Assembly (NCBI GenBank): GCA_031835245.1
Contig: JAVKOQ010000345.1
Span: forward strand, 1-53,901
Length of the DNA: 53,901 nt
DNA from: Balamuthia mandrillaris
Taxonomy: Eukaryota; Discosea; Longamoebia; Balamuthiidae
Direction: 5' to 3'
Shown here: in pieces, positions 21,701 through 30,876 of the stretch
How the letters are laid out: every line of letters starts with the position of its first letter
Position numbering within the stretch: the stretch's first letter is position 1
The notes under the pieces: model-generated
Seen by the model: only the letters and a program-made list of their open reading frames with translations
What the model was told of the DNA's origin: nothing
Database searches by the model: none
Position numbers and translations under genes: made by a program

Positions 21701-22100
21701 CTTGATCACGTCCAGGATTCTTTTCTCATTCTAACCAAGGTGACCTTAAATTTGTTCATGGTACCACTCACCATAATCAATCTGCCCTCCACAGCCCCTA
21801 CCTTGGAGTAGGGACTGGCAAAGCCATACTTTGGTTTCACTGAGGACCTATAGTTTGAGTTGGTTACCACCTCTTTGATCCACATCCTATGTTGGAGTTA
21901 TCCTGCCAACATATCCCTTGATCCTTTGCCATTTCTTCCTTCCAGTATTCCAAGCTTAGTGCGTATAGCTATAGTTGCCGTTGGAGGGAAATTCCTTTCT
22001 GCAGTAATCATATCACACTGCAGAGCTGTTCCAACCACCTCCACATATGACCATTGGGAACCTGGAGGACCGCCTTTGGTCACTTGCTTTTTGCTTCACT
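18798..22100 (-). mobile_element. LINE copy B, 5' part deleted
   Basis: The same family as copy A, on the same strand and directly upstream of it in transcription. From the 3' end it runs through the complete RT and C-terminal region. The 5' half is reduced to patches: endonuclease pieces at about 21709-21485 (LIIGGDWNARVGKGW), the endonuclease-RT linker at 21558-21253, and an ORF1 patch at 22083-21898 (SYVEVVGTALQCDMI). Large deletions therefore removed most of the endonuclease and of ORF1. The 5' border near 22100 meets a purine-rich tract at 22120-22235. Confidence 0.85.
19039..21225 (-). pseudogene. LINE copy B reverse transcriptase region (catalytic core intact)
   Basis: A 498-codon open frame (21190-19694) covers the full RT: RLRVGKAAGVDNIDGEMM, VVIPLHKAGDPQNPANYRGI, QGGFRKGRGVMDQVWRLK, YIALLDISKAYDMLDHDI, GVKQGGVLSPFLFNVYID and CLLFADDLAVVASDP, so the D..FADD catalytic carboxylates are present. 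A TGG-to-TGA change just upstream (about 21216, where copy A reads KWRRQENIK) closes the frame on the N side. A small insertion near 19725 shifts the C-terminal piece (19734-19039), which contains CPACGAEEETAEHFLLRCPN. The copy lacks its own endonuclease and is not autonomous. Confidence 0.85.
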
Positions 22101-22412
22101 CACTAGGTACTAATGTAAGCTAATGAAGATGAAGAAAGAAGTAACAAGAGAAAGAGAGAGAGGCAGAAAGGGAGAAGGAAAGGAAGAGAGAGAGGAAGAG
22201 GGAGAGGGAGAGGCAAAAGGAGAGACAGAAGTGCAAAGCATTGCAAAGTCTTTGCTTTGTCCAACAGTATGGAAATAGCCATGTTTGGTGGATAGCAATT
22301 AGAATCTTCACTAAGCACTTAATTGTGGCCTCAATGTTTGTGAATGGTATAATGAAGCTTACTAAGCAAGTTTGGCAATAGTAAGGAAAACTATATAATT
22401 ATCCTCTTTTTA

Positions 22413-22560
22413 TTGCAAGTTGTACCAAAAGAAGCAAAGATCCCTGAGTGTTTTGTCAACAGGGACAAGCTAAATCAGTTTTTGGAGGAAGCATTCAAGT
22501 TGGCAGTGGAAAAGTATGGGCACCTGAACACTACCACAGTCAACATTCCTTCTGCCCTCC
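22413..22560 (+). mobile_element. LINE ORF1 fragment, inverted orientation
   Basis: On the plus strand the frame reads VPKEAKIPECFVNRDKLNQF and AFKLAVEKYGHLNTTTVNIP, matching copy A ORF1 at 18610-18480 in the opposite orientation. The match stops after NIPS at about 22551. Flanking sequence on both sides is unrelated, so this is a short isolated relic. The 22120-22410 stretch before it is a GA-rich tract plus AT-rich filler with no gene. Confidence 0.8.
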
Positions 22561-22737
22561 TTGGGTTAACCAGGAGATCAATTTTAAGCTTGGTGCACTT
22601 GCTGCAGTTACTGTTTCTTTACTTTACTTTGCATACTAAAAGACAAACAAAAAAAACAAAGAGAACAAGAGAAAAAGTCTTGGTTAATAGAGAGCAGTTG
22701 TAGTAAAGAAGAATAAAATGATAAAGTTCTTTTGTAG

Positions 22738-22990
22738 CAATGGCAATGGCGATGGTGATAGTGATGGTGGTGATGGATCACCATCGCCATTGCCATCGCC
22801 ATCATCGTCATCATCATTGCTATCGCCATTGCCATTGCCATCACCATCACCATCGCCATCGCCACCACCACTGCTGCCACTGCCACCATTGTCACCATCA
22901 CCGCCATCACCATCACTGCCTGCCACCACTGCCACCACTGCCACTGCTGCTGCCACCACCACCACCACTGCCATCCCCATCCCATCTTCA
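22738..22990. repeat. Fold-back hexanucleotide repeat (GATGGC / GCCATC and variants)
   Basis: Imperfect 6-bp units of the GCCATC/ACCATC/GCCACC type fill about 250 bp. The array changes strand near 22770: to the left the units read GATGGT/GATGGC, to the right ATCACC/ATCGCC. The arms GGCAATGGCGATGGTGA (22742-22758) and TCACCATCGCCATTGCC (22778-22794) are a perfect 17-bp inverted repeat. The long reading frames here (Gly-Asp on one strand, Ser-Pro or His-rich on the other) are repeat by-products. Confidence 0.85.
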
Positions 22991-23387
22991 TCACCACCAT
23001 TCCCTTTCTTCTCTCCACTATCACAGGGTCAAGAAGGCAGAGAGAAAAAGAGCAAGAGAGAAGACTGTTTTGGATGCTCTTTTTGGGATAGTTCATTGCC
23101 AGTCCATCACTGTTTCAAGGTCCATAGACTGAGGTGAAGGCAAAATAAAATTTGGATCTTTAGGAAAGCAAAAAGAATAGGACGGTGTAGACAAAGTAGA
23201 GAAAGGGAAAAGGATATTATCTGGATGTATTGTGAATGGGTTTAGCACTGATCCTTGGTTTGTCTGCTCTGGTTGATCTTCTGGTTCCATTAGGTCTTCT
23301 GTAGATTGTGGAAGTTGTGTTACCCAATTGTCAATTTCTTGATTTTGCATCTGACTCTCTTGCTCTCTTTGCCTTTCTTATTTTTCT
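22991..23387. other. Intergenic repeat-island stretch, nothing recognised
   Basis: About 400 bp between the fold-back repeat and the SINE. Only short chance reading frames are present, with T-rich runs at 23375-23410. I see no gene, RNA gene or LINE similarity. Confidence 0.4.
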
Positions 23388-23726
23388 TCTTCTGTTTTTT
23401 ATTGCTTTTTTTTTTGGAATAGTTTATTGGCTATCTAGTGGGTTGAAACCACTCAACCTCATAGGTACATACATACAAACAGCACCTCTTACTTGTAACA
23501 ATGACTCAGTGCACTTTGGGAGACACATAGGTTGCTAGAAATCACCACAAAGTTATTCTTGGCAGTGTATTTGCTTGGCTCACCAGGAGAGACCAAGTCC
23601 AGGCTTGTTGAAATTTTAGTCGACCATAAAGTGCAGCTCCTGGGAGTCGAACTCATGGCCTTCCCCTTTCTGGCAGGTGATGACCAAATGGTAGACTACT
23701 TGGCCATGGGGATGAGCCCTCTTCTG
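23388..23726 (-). mobile_element. tRNA-derived SINE (about 325 bp)
   Basis: Read on the minus strand, the head (about 23719-23640) has an A-box-like TGGCCAAGTAGTC and a B-box-like GAGTTCGACTCCC spaced as in a tRNA, with CACCTGCCAGAAAGGG at the anticodon-arm position, closest to glycine tRNA by eye. A body of about 220 bp without ORF follows and ends with AATAAACTATTCC and an A-rich tail (about 23415-23395). The 7-bp CAGAAGA (minus strand) occurs on both sides, at 23720-23726 and 23388-23394, and is a candidate target-site duplication. The A/B boxes would be the internal Pol III promoter. It is too diverged in the acceptor stem to be a functional tRNA. Confidence 0.65.
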
Positions 23727-24199
23727 CTTCTTTGAGTTGTATTATTGATTCATTTTCATTTATGTTTGTGTTTCTGTTTTTGTTTTTGTTTCTGTTTTGG
23801 TTTTTGTCTTCGTTTGTTTGTGTTTTCATTTGCATTTGAGTTTGTGTATCTTTGTTCTTCCTTGCTATGTATATCTATGTAAAAAAAAACTGTTAATATT
23901 TTAAAATAAATAAACTTAGTATTGTTTGATGCTTTGCTTCATGGGCCAGCAAACCTTTTCCAACAATCCACAAAGTTGGTGGAGAGATTGAGCACTTGAG
24001 AGAAGAAGGTGGAGAGGTGTGCTTGTACTTGAGTTTTACAGGCATGAGTTCTATGACTGGACCAAATAGTGGCAAAGACTGTTTCTGGAAGGGAAGATGA
24101 AGGCTGATAGGTGGATTGGCGAAGATGAGAAAGTGATGATACACTTTCAAGTCATTAGGAAGAGCATGGTTGTAAGAGTAAAAGGAGTATCATCACGAA
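23727..24199. other. Repeat-island stretch, no gene seen
   Basis: About 470 bp with a T/G-rich simple tract at 23755-23850 (TTTGTTTTTGTTTCTG-like), an A-run at 23881-23889 and AT-rich sequence. It contains no convincing coding or RNA feature. Confidence 0.4.
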
Positions 24200-25450
24200 T
24201 CAACACAGAGTTCCACTCCTTCTTCAGCTTTGTGCTTTTTCTTCATCATTTGTTTTTTTGTTTTGTTTGCTCTTGCCACTCGAAGAACTTCAGGTCAAGG
24301 CAAGCCTTGAGGTCCTGTGATGCCCACAGTTTGTTGTTGATACCCTCTTCGTTTTGTTGTTTGATCCACTTGAAAACTGCCTTCGATACCATGGAGAAGT
24401 GGCAGTTGCAGATACTCTTTGTGTGGTTATCTGCATAAAAGTTGATAGAGAGTTTATTAGCAATGCTAGCGTCTTTGATGTGTAAAGAAGGTCTCTCCTG
24501 TATGAAAGCAGCTCAGTCCATTGTCCATCCACACATATATCGTTTTGAAGTTGAACTGCTTTTATTCAGGACATACAAAGATCTCCCTTAGCCATCACAC
24601 AATGATCCAAGAGTTATTCATCAGCACAGCAGACACCACATCAAAGTAGCACACACACAAAGGTTGTCCCTCTGCCTCCTGGTGCAGTTATGATAGTTGG
24701 TTCAACGAAAGGGATTGGAACAATAAGGGAGGAAGAGATGGAAGAGGAAGAGATAAAAGCAGTTGCAGATTGTTGGTAAAATCACCAACACTTATCTCAA
24801 GACTCCTCATGTTGGATCCGTCCCGGACCCTCAGCTCTCCTTTCTTTTGTATCCCCCATCCTTCCTTTCTCCCTTTTCTCCTTTCTCTCGGTGTACTTTG
24901 AAGCAACGTCGGAGATTCACTCTTGTTGTCCTTCCTCTATTCTCTTGAATACACTCCTTGTCTCGTCACCGACTCTTTCCTTCCTAAGGTTGGATTCAAC
25001 CAACAAGATGGGTTTTGGTGTGGGTCATGAGCACATAACCCAAGGAGACAGGAACGTGGAAGGCTTGTGGCCTCCTTTTCTTCCTTTTGCAAGGCTTGAA
25101 GTTGTCTTCCTTCTTCCATGGAAGCCTCCATCTTTTGTAGAAGCGTTTCAGCTGTTGTTCACACTTTGCTCTGTTGAGGCATCTGCCATGCCTTACTTGT
25201 AAAGTCAGCCCCAAGGCTTCGCCATTCCTTGGCAGAGACAAAGGTAACAGCACTGTGCAGGACAGACAACCACTGGGACCATTGCTGCCTTTTAGAAGCC
25301 TTGTAACCGAGTTGAATGGCTTGGGCAATGGGATGAGAGGCGTTTTCTTCGATCTCCTGCAAGAATGGGGGGCCCCAGTTGATTTGAAGAAGCTCACTCA
25401 GCAGTTTTCCAACCTCACCTTCATCTATTTGTGTGAATGGATTTAATTAA
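24200..25450 (-). pseudogene. Possible degraded protein gene, unrecognised
   Basis: The minus strand from about 25420 to 25160 reads a protein-like stretch, with GKLLSELLQINWGPPFLQEI and then ASHPIAQAIQLGYKASKRQQ and VTFVSAKEWRSLGADF, in one frame over about 85 codons. After a frame change it continues into a charged, coiled-coil-like piece (ETLLQKMEASMEEGRQLQAL) down to about 25050. Weaker coding-like stretches occur around 24530-24200. Composition is gene-like rather than repeat-like, but the frame is not maintained and I recognise no family. It could be a relic of a repeat-island gene or an unknown element. Confidence 0.25.
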
Positions 25451-25574
25451 CACAAAGTGGTGAATAGCTGCACTATGAACCAATAGGGCGTCAGTATTGC
25501 AGGTAGAACAAATGACGGGTCAAACTGAAGCAGCTTGTTCCCCAACCATTTTTTTTCAGTCATATAGCTGATTT

Positions 25575-25795
25575 AACCGTCTCCACATATGATTGTGGAT
25601 AATGGGAATCTGGTGCAGGACCTTGGTGCTTTTTGCAATTCCTTTTTCCTTTGTCATAAGATTACTGATTCTCTGCACTTTTGTCATTCTCCTTTTTTTA
25701 GTTAACCAAGGAATCTTGACTGTGGTAATGTTCAAGTGCCCATACTTTTCCACTACCAACTTGCATGCTTTTTTCAAATACTGATTTTCAGAAGA
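25575..25795 (-). mobile_element. LINE ORF1 fragment
   Basis: The minus strand reads KKACKLVVEKYGHLNITTVK and then PWLTKKRRMTKVQRISNLMT, followed by EKGIAKSTKVLHQIP, which follow copy A ORF1 (AVEKYGHLNTTTVKIP, and NLMVEKGSANSTKGGLT further on) with internal deletions. It is an old relic, clearly more diverged than copies A and B. Confidence 0.7.
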
Positions 25796-25959
25796 AAGTA
25801 AAACCACTTGTGTCAAATGCACTTCTAGTTCAGAGTAATGGTGGATATGCTCTTATAGTGTTGTTGATTTGCAAGAGAGTTTGCTATTTCTTTTTGACCT
25901 TCCATTTTTTCCCATATAGTGACCCATGCTTCAATGTCTACCTCAGGTAGAGAATGTGA

Positions 25960-26470
25960 TGGAAAGGTAAGGCTGACAATCAAGGCCTACTGTGAGTTGG
26001 AAAGACAAGCAGTAATTCGTTATGCTGAGAGGCAAAATGGCCACTTTGAGGTACTTGAAGGACAAGTAATGTTAAAATGAAAGCCAAGAGGATGAGGACC
26101 TTAACTCAAGTAGCCAAGGTGGAGTATGCTGCTGAAGGAGAAAGAGGAACAAGAGCATGGATATGGCATACTTCTTGACAAAAGCTGTAGCTCAATAAAA
26201 CACTTCTTCAAGATGCCTAAATCTTTGGGCAGATCATTTCAGCATCTGGAGTGTGGACAATGGAGCTGAAGAATAAGTCAGATAGCTGATTATAGAAGAA
26301 TGTACAACAAAGTTCCTACCAAGAGGAAGTAAATTCAACAAAGCCCAAGCGATGGAATAATGCATGCAAAGTTGTAAGCAAGTATAAAGAATATAGGTGA
26401 TCAAGTTGGAAGTATGGAAGTTCTTCTGCATTTCACCATCCTTAGAAGTAATGTGAAAGTAAGGAAAGAT
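25960..26470 (+). mobile_element. LINE ORF2 3'-end fragment, plus orientation
   Basis: On the plus strand LTIKAYCELERQAVIRYAER then QNGHFEVLEG corresponds to the C-terminal part of LINE ORF2 (TIKAYCELERQAVIHHAERQ in copy A). Pieces of the downstream region follow, up to ATGGAAGTTCTTCTGCAT and the 3' UTR start. Several internal deletions are evident, and the 3' tail is not preserved. It is oriented opposite to copies A and B. Confidence 0.75.
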
Positions 26471-27473
26471 TTTAAAAAAAGGATCAATTAATTTGATGAG
26501 GCTTCTTAACAAGTTCACAATAGGTTGCTTGCTAGTAGTTTATTTAGAAAGTAGGTTTCTCTTTTGCTTTTGAATTTTCTTGATTGATTTGAGAGGATAT
26601 ATTTTAGTATTATGTCATTCTATAACTTTGTCTCCATTTTCCAAAACAATATAGAAAATGATGAAATTTATTATATAAAAAACCAATATCCCTTCAATAG
26701 CAATTAATGCAATTGCATCAAAAAAATATCAAAGGTTGAATAGTACAATCAATAAGTAGATAGTTTGTTTATCAAGAAAAATAAAACTTAACACAAACAC
26801 CATTGTCCTTTTCAGTAAATCATTATCTTTAAATAAAAAATATTAGCCCTGGTCACCAATTTGTTGATGCTGAAACACTGCTTTGCCATTGCTGAAGATG
26901 GTTTATCAGCAATTAGTTGTGTGATAAGGCCGGTGAGGGAACAACCCAATGGATACCAACTCGTTGTGTGCAGGGAAAAGACCTTTAATAGAATGAAAGA
27001 AAGAAATATATATACAAGGAGAGATAGGTATTATGGGAGAGTGGTATAATAGTTGGACTAAAAGAGGCAAGTTCTCTGTTCTCCAGCAAAAGGAGCAAAC
27101 TAACGAAGATTAGATGATGCTAAATAGCATGTCCTGTCTTGTCCCTCTCCTGAACACTAACAATATACAAAACATGTAGATATGTTAAACAAACTTAACA
27201 ATATTTCTTATACTATATAACCAAGCACGTTATACACAAAACAAACATAAAAAAAGATATTATGGTTTACTTATTTTAAGTATATCTTTGTCATAGAAAA
27301 TGGCAATAGCTTCTATTATGGCTTTTAACTGTTATTAAAAGGGAAGTTCTTGCTTCTTTATCAATTAAGGTGTTGGGTGGTGAGTATAGAGGTAGAAAAT
27401 GAAGAAAGGCTGGAGAGATAGAGAATGTCAATGGATTTTCCAGGTGAGTAAGAAGCTGTGATAGTGCCTCAGC
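26470..27473. other. AT-rich gene-free stretch
   Basis: About 1 kb of strongly AT-rich DNA (by eye near 70% A+T, against roughly 50-55% in the gene-dense parts). It contains only short chance reading frames, and I see no LINE, SINE or RNA gene. It marks the right edge of the repeat island and ends at the 3' end of the TPP1-like gene. Confidence 0.5.
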
Positions 27474-30043
27474 TTATGGAGCCGCAGAGAGGTAAGCCAG
27501 AAGGCCAGGGAACAAGGGAGAGCCCAGACCAGAAAGAGGGTCCCATCCACTGGCAGAGGGGAATCCTGTGTCACAGCAAGATCCATCAGCAGAACAGTTG
27601 GAGTTACCTGTGGAAGAACTAGTCAGAGCAGTCAGTCCAAAGATGAACTAGGATAGACACTGCACCTTCATTAACATCATAAAACAACACACCAGGCACT
27701 TGCTTTGCAGTCTTGTAGAGACGAGGATTGACAAATCCCAGAGGGGGGAGATTGCTGTTGAGGCGATAGTCATTGATGATGGAGAAGATGCCAGCAATCT
27801 CTGGAGTGGAGGCGGAGGTGCCTCCAGTTGAAACCTTCCTCCCCTGTACAAACATGGGTACATTTTCTCCCACCGCAGAGACGTCTGGATAGGCTCTAGC
27901 TGAGGAGTTGAAGGAGTAGGATGGGGGAAGAGAAGATTGCATGGTCTTAAGGTAGATGGTCACAGCCTCGTCTTGATACTTTGGCCGAGGGAAGCGCCAG
28001 CTGAAGCCACTACCGCCAGCAGGCCAATGAACAGGGCGCTTGATGTCATCTTTTAACATGGTGCCTCCAACGCTCACTGGGGATAGTTACACGCTTGGGT
28101 GAGACTCGAGGGAAGAAGATTGTAATGTGACAGTTACATACCCACGTACGGTGAGGCTGAGGGATAGGTGGGAAAGTTGTACTTGCAGCTGATGTCGTTG
28201 AGGATTTCAGCGATATCTCCTCCTTGGAATGGTTGGAAGGAGAAGTGGCTTCCGCCATCTCCAGCAGCAGCAAACACGGTCACTCCTGAAATAACATGCC
28301 ATTACACACAACTGAAAGTGAAAGCATCCGTGGTGAGTTGGGGAGGCTTACCTCTCAATCCAAGCTTCTGGAATTCTACATTCATTCTCAGCATCTGATT
28401 TTCGCCAGTGTACATGGCCACCTGCCTTTGTTGTTGGAGGTACTCCATGCACTCCTTGTAGGAGAATTGTCCGGTCTCTTGAACTTTGGAGCACATGAGG
28501 TCCACTGAATCCCAAGAGAGGCTTCCCAAACTCAAGGAGAGAACATAGGGAACAGATTCACGAGAAGCCAGGTCTGAGAGGAAGTAGACCATCGCCGCAC
28601 CGAAGCCTTGCCCTTGGGTGTTAAGCATTAATACCAGCATTGGGTGCAAGGTAAACTAGCAAGGATTATACACACCTTCTTCGGTGGAAGGAGTATTATT
28701 GGTGTTTGAGACAATAGTCTTAACACCAGGGGCTAGAGCTGTAATGTAGCTCACGTCCAACGTAGCTTCTCCAAAGTTATCACCCCCTGGTAATCCTAGG
28801 AATACATGTTGGTAAGTGGAGAGAGTTCAATTGAAAGAAGCAGGAAACAAACCCTGGTAGCCTTCGGTAACAATGTCTGCAGTACTTGCAGGAACGTTGT
28901 AGGTGCTATAGAACAACTTCATGTCACTTGGGAGATATCCATAGGTGCATGGGCCTAGAGAGAGAGGATATCAGATTCATGGACGTTCTAACGGTGAGCA
29001 CAGAGAAGCAACTATGTACCCCAAACCATCTGAGAGTTGGTCTGCATAATGAACTTACAGTCAGCTTACAAGACAAGGAGGAAGAGAACGAGAAGGAGAA
29101 GAGGAAAAGAAAAAGGAGAAGGGAATACGTTGTTGGTGCCTCGCACATGGGCTGGCATGCCATAAGCCAGCTTCTGAGTGTTCGGGTCAGCCAATTGGAC
29201 GGTCGGTTTGGAGCGGAAATGGGTCTGTCGCGTCAATTGGGATTCAGAGCATTGGACTTGTCTCTTGAACGAAGTCTCCGGAGAACGGATGACCACTATG
29301 TCGTCTATCAGGTCTGTAATGCTCTTTGGCGCGCTGAAGAGAAGTGAAGGAGGAACAGGAAGAGAGAAAGTGAGAGTGAGAGTGAGAGTGAGAGCAGAGA
29401 GTGAGAGTGAGAGTGAGAGCAGAGGAGAGAAAAAGACAGAAAGAGGGGGCAGGAAGCACCATACGTAGCATAGAACCGTTGACGAATAGTGGCACCCCCA
29501 CTGAGACGATGCAGAGAGGGCATGGTTACTTCCAAAATGTCACCGCTGTCCTTGAGGACAGTGTGAGTGGCTCCTATGCAGCACAGCCAGAAGTAGTGAG
29601 GCACAGAACATGGAGCAGAGGAGCAGAGCAGGGGGGAGGCATGAAAAACGAACCTAACGCGGAGGACAGCCAACTCTGGACGCTGAGCACGTTGGCAGGG
29701 GAGGGAGCGGTTAGCTCTCGCAATTGGTCCCTGGTCAGAAACTGGGCATAGCTGGGGGAGTCGGGATCGGAGACCTCCCAGAACAAATGCTCCAACTTGT
29801 CCAGGTTGCGTTGCTTCAGCGCTACGAGCAAGTGCCACTGCTGGCCTTCCTTCTGGTCACAGTGAGTGAGTAAAAAGGAGTGAGAGAGAAAGAGAGAAGC
29901 GAGCGAAGCGAGAGAAAGCGTTAACAGAGCGAGAGAGAGAGTCTAACCGAAGAGGAAGAGAGGACACCAGCAGCAGGGCCTGCGAGGAGGACAGCCGCGC
30001 AGCAGAGGAAGACAGCAAGGGCAGCCGATCGAAGGGAGAGCAT
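27474..30043 (-). CDS. Tripeptidyl-peptidase 1-like S53 serine protease
   Basis: Eleven exons (30043-29948, 29852-29654, 29573-29465, 29333-29129, 29041-29020, 28954-28853, 28795-28676, 28612-28352, 28285-28142, 28076-27666, 27607-27474) sum to 1803 nt, exactly 600 codons plus stop, with all phases agreeing. Residues 1-26 are a signal peptide (MLSLRSAALAVFLCCAAVLL). The pro-domain has LVALKQRNLDKLEHLFWEVS and DPDSPSYAQFLTRDQLRELT, as in human TPP1. The catalytic module shows NFGEATLDVSY (the Glu and Asp of the Ser-Glu-Asp triad), FAAAGDGGSH (the oxyanion Asp), FSWRFPRPKYQDEAVT, SARAYPDVSAVG and GGTSASTPEIAGI (nucleophile Ser). The end has SASGWDPLSGLGSP, the calcium-site region. TPP1 removes tripeptides from N-termini at acid pH in lysosomes, and a phagosome/lysosome role is inferred. 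The fifth exon is a 22-nt micro-exon encoding TNSQMVW, and without it the frame fails. Confidence 0.93.
29358..29430. repeat. (GAGAGT)n / (CTCACT-like)n microsatellite in TPP1-like intron 3
   Basis: Repeated GAGAGT units on the plus strand, hence pyrimidine-rich on the sense strand of the minus-strand gene, lie between exons 4 and 3. The same CTCACT-type unit forms the large array in the SCYL1-like gene at 41.0 kb. Confidence 0.8.
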
Positions 30044-30420
30044 GTGTAGTGCACGAGGTTGTTATCGTGGTGGTGATGGTTGCGTGGTTCTTGGTTTTGT
30101 CTACTCCTGCGGGTACTAGTACCGGAAGGAAAATAAGGCGGCGCAAAGCTCATAAGATCTAAGGACAACGAAAAAGAAATCACGACATTAGTCTTTTGGG
30201 CCAATGAGCATGTTTCCCGCCAAAACAACCCTTCCTTCTCCCACGTCTCTGAAGGCAAAGTGGTGGGTTGGGGTGTGGGGTGGGGGGTGTACGGAATGGA
30301 TGCTCATGCTGCTGCTGCCGCCAATAAACTTTTGGTACTCGTCAGTCGCCTTGACATTTTTCTGCTACTCGTTTTCTTTTCTTCTCTTCTCTTCTCTTCT
30401 TTTCGTTTCAAAAGTAAACA
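30044..30420. other. Upstream region of the TPP1-like gene, no gene seen
   Basis: About 380 bp with a GGTGG-rich stretch at 30260-30290, a (TTCTC)n pyrimidine run at 30375-30400 and a CACA run at 30418-30433. It presumably holds the TPP1-like promoter. Nothing else is recognised. Confidence 0.4.
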
Positions 30421-30651
30421 CACAGACACACACATCCACGAAGCTCCACGCACCACCGTATTTCTGATTGCTACGCTTCTACTACACAAGTCCACCACCA
30501 GTTGGGGGGAAACAAGACCTTTCGGTGCCCCCAACCCGAGTGTGGCTACCAGGCCGATCGAGATGCCAACGCCGCCCGAAACATCTTGATCCGCTTTTTC
30601 ACTTTACAAGCACTTACCACCTCCTCCTCCTCCTCTGTGAGGGGGCGGTAG
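30421..30651 (+). mobile_element. Fanzor/TnpB-like zinc-ribbon remnant
   Basis: One plus-strand frame reads VHHQLGGNKTFRCPQPEC immediately followed by GYQADRDANAARNILIRF, and ends at a TAG at about 30651. This is the C-terminal zinc ribbon plus the DRDxNAAxNIL motif (RuvC-III region) of TnpB and its eukaryotic relatives, Fanzors. A Cys lies at the expected place upstream (SDCYAS), but the second Cys of the first pair is absent. The frame is closed by a stop about 20 codons further up. No RuvC-I/II or N-terminal part is visible in the 400 bp before it, so only the end of the gene is left. TnpB/Fanzor are RNA-guided nucleases of IS200/605-type and eukaryotic transposons. It sits between the TPP1-like and PPR genes. 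The family call is good, the borders are approximate. Confidence 0.65.
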
Positions 30652-30876
30652 GCGGTAAGGTTGCTTTGGTGCCGGCACCGTTGCTTATAGCGAGTCGTAA
30701 GACAAGCCGTGATTAGGCACGCCGGAGGTGGTGGGTTATTTTTTGTTTCTCTGTTTTTTGTTTTCCTTTTACTAATTTTGCTTTATTTTCGTTGTCCCAT
30801 GGATCGGCTTGATCTTGGCGCCGCCTTAGGTACTACTGCCTTAGCTCAACGAAGGAATAAAGGTCTTTTTTATTCA

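Noticed and set aside
22718-23137. Gly-Asp or His/Pro-rich frames that look like collagen- or metal-binding proteins
   Set aside because: All arise from the fold-back hexanucleotide repeat and none has unique sequence of coding quality.
23640-23720. A functional tRNA-Gly gene
   Set aside because: The A- and B-box-like words are present, but the acceptor stem does not pair, the D-arm is irregular, and the sequence continues into a body with an A-rich tail, so it is a SINE head.
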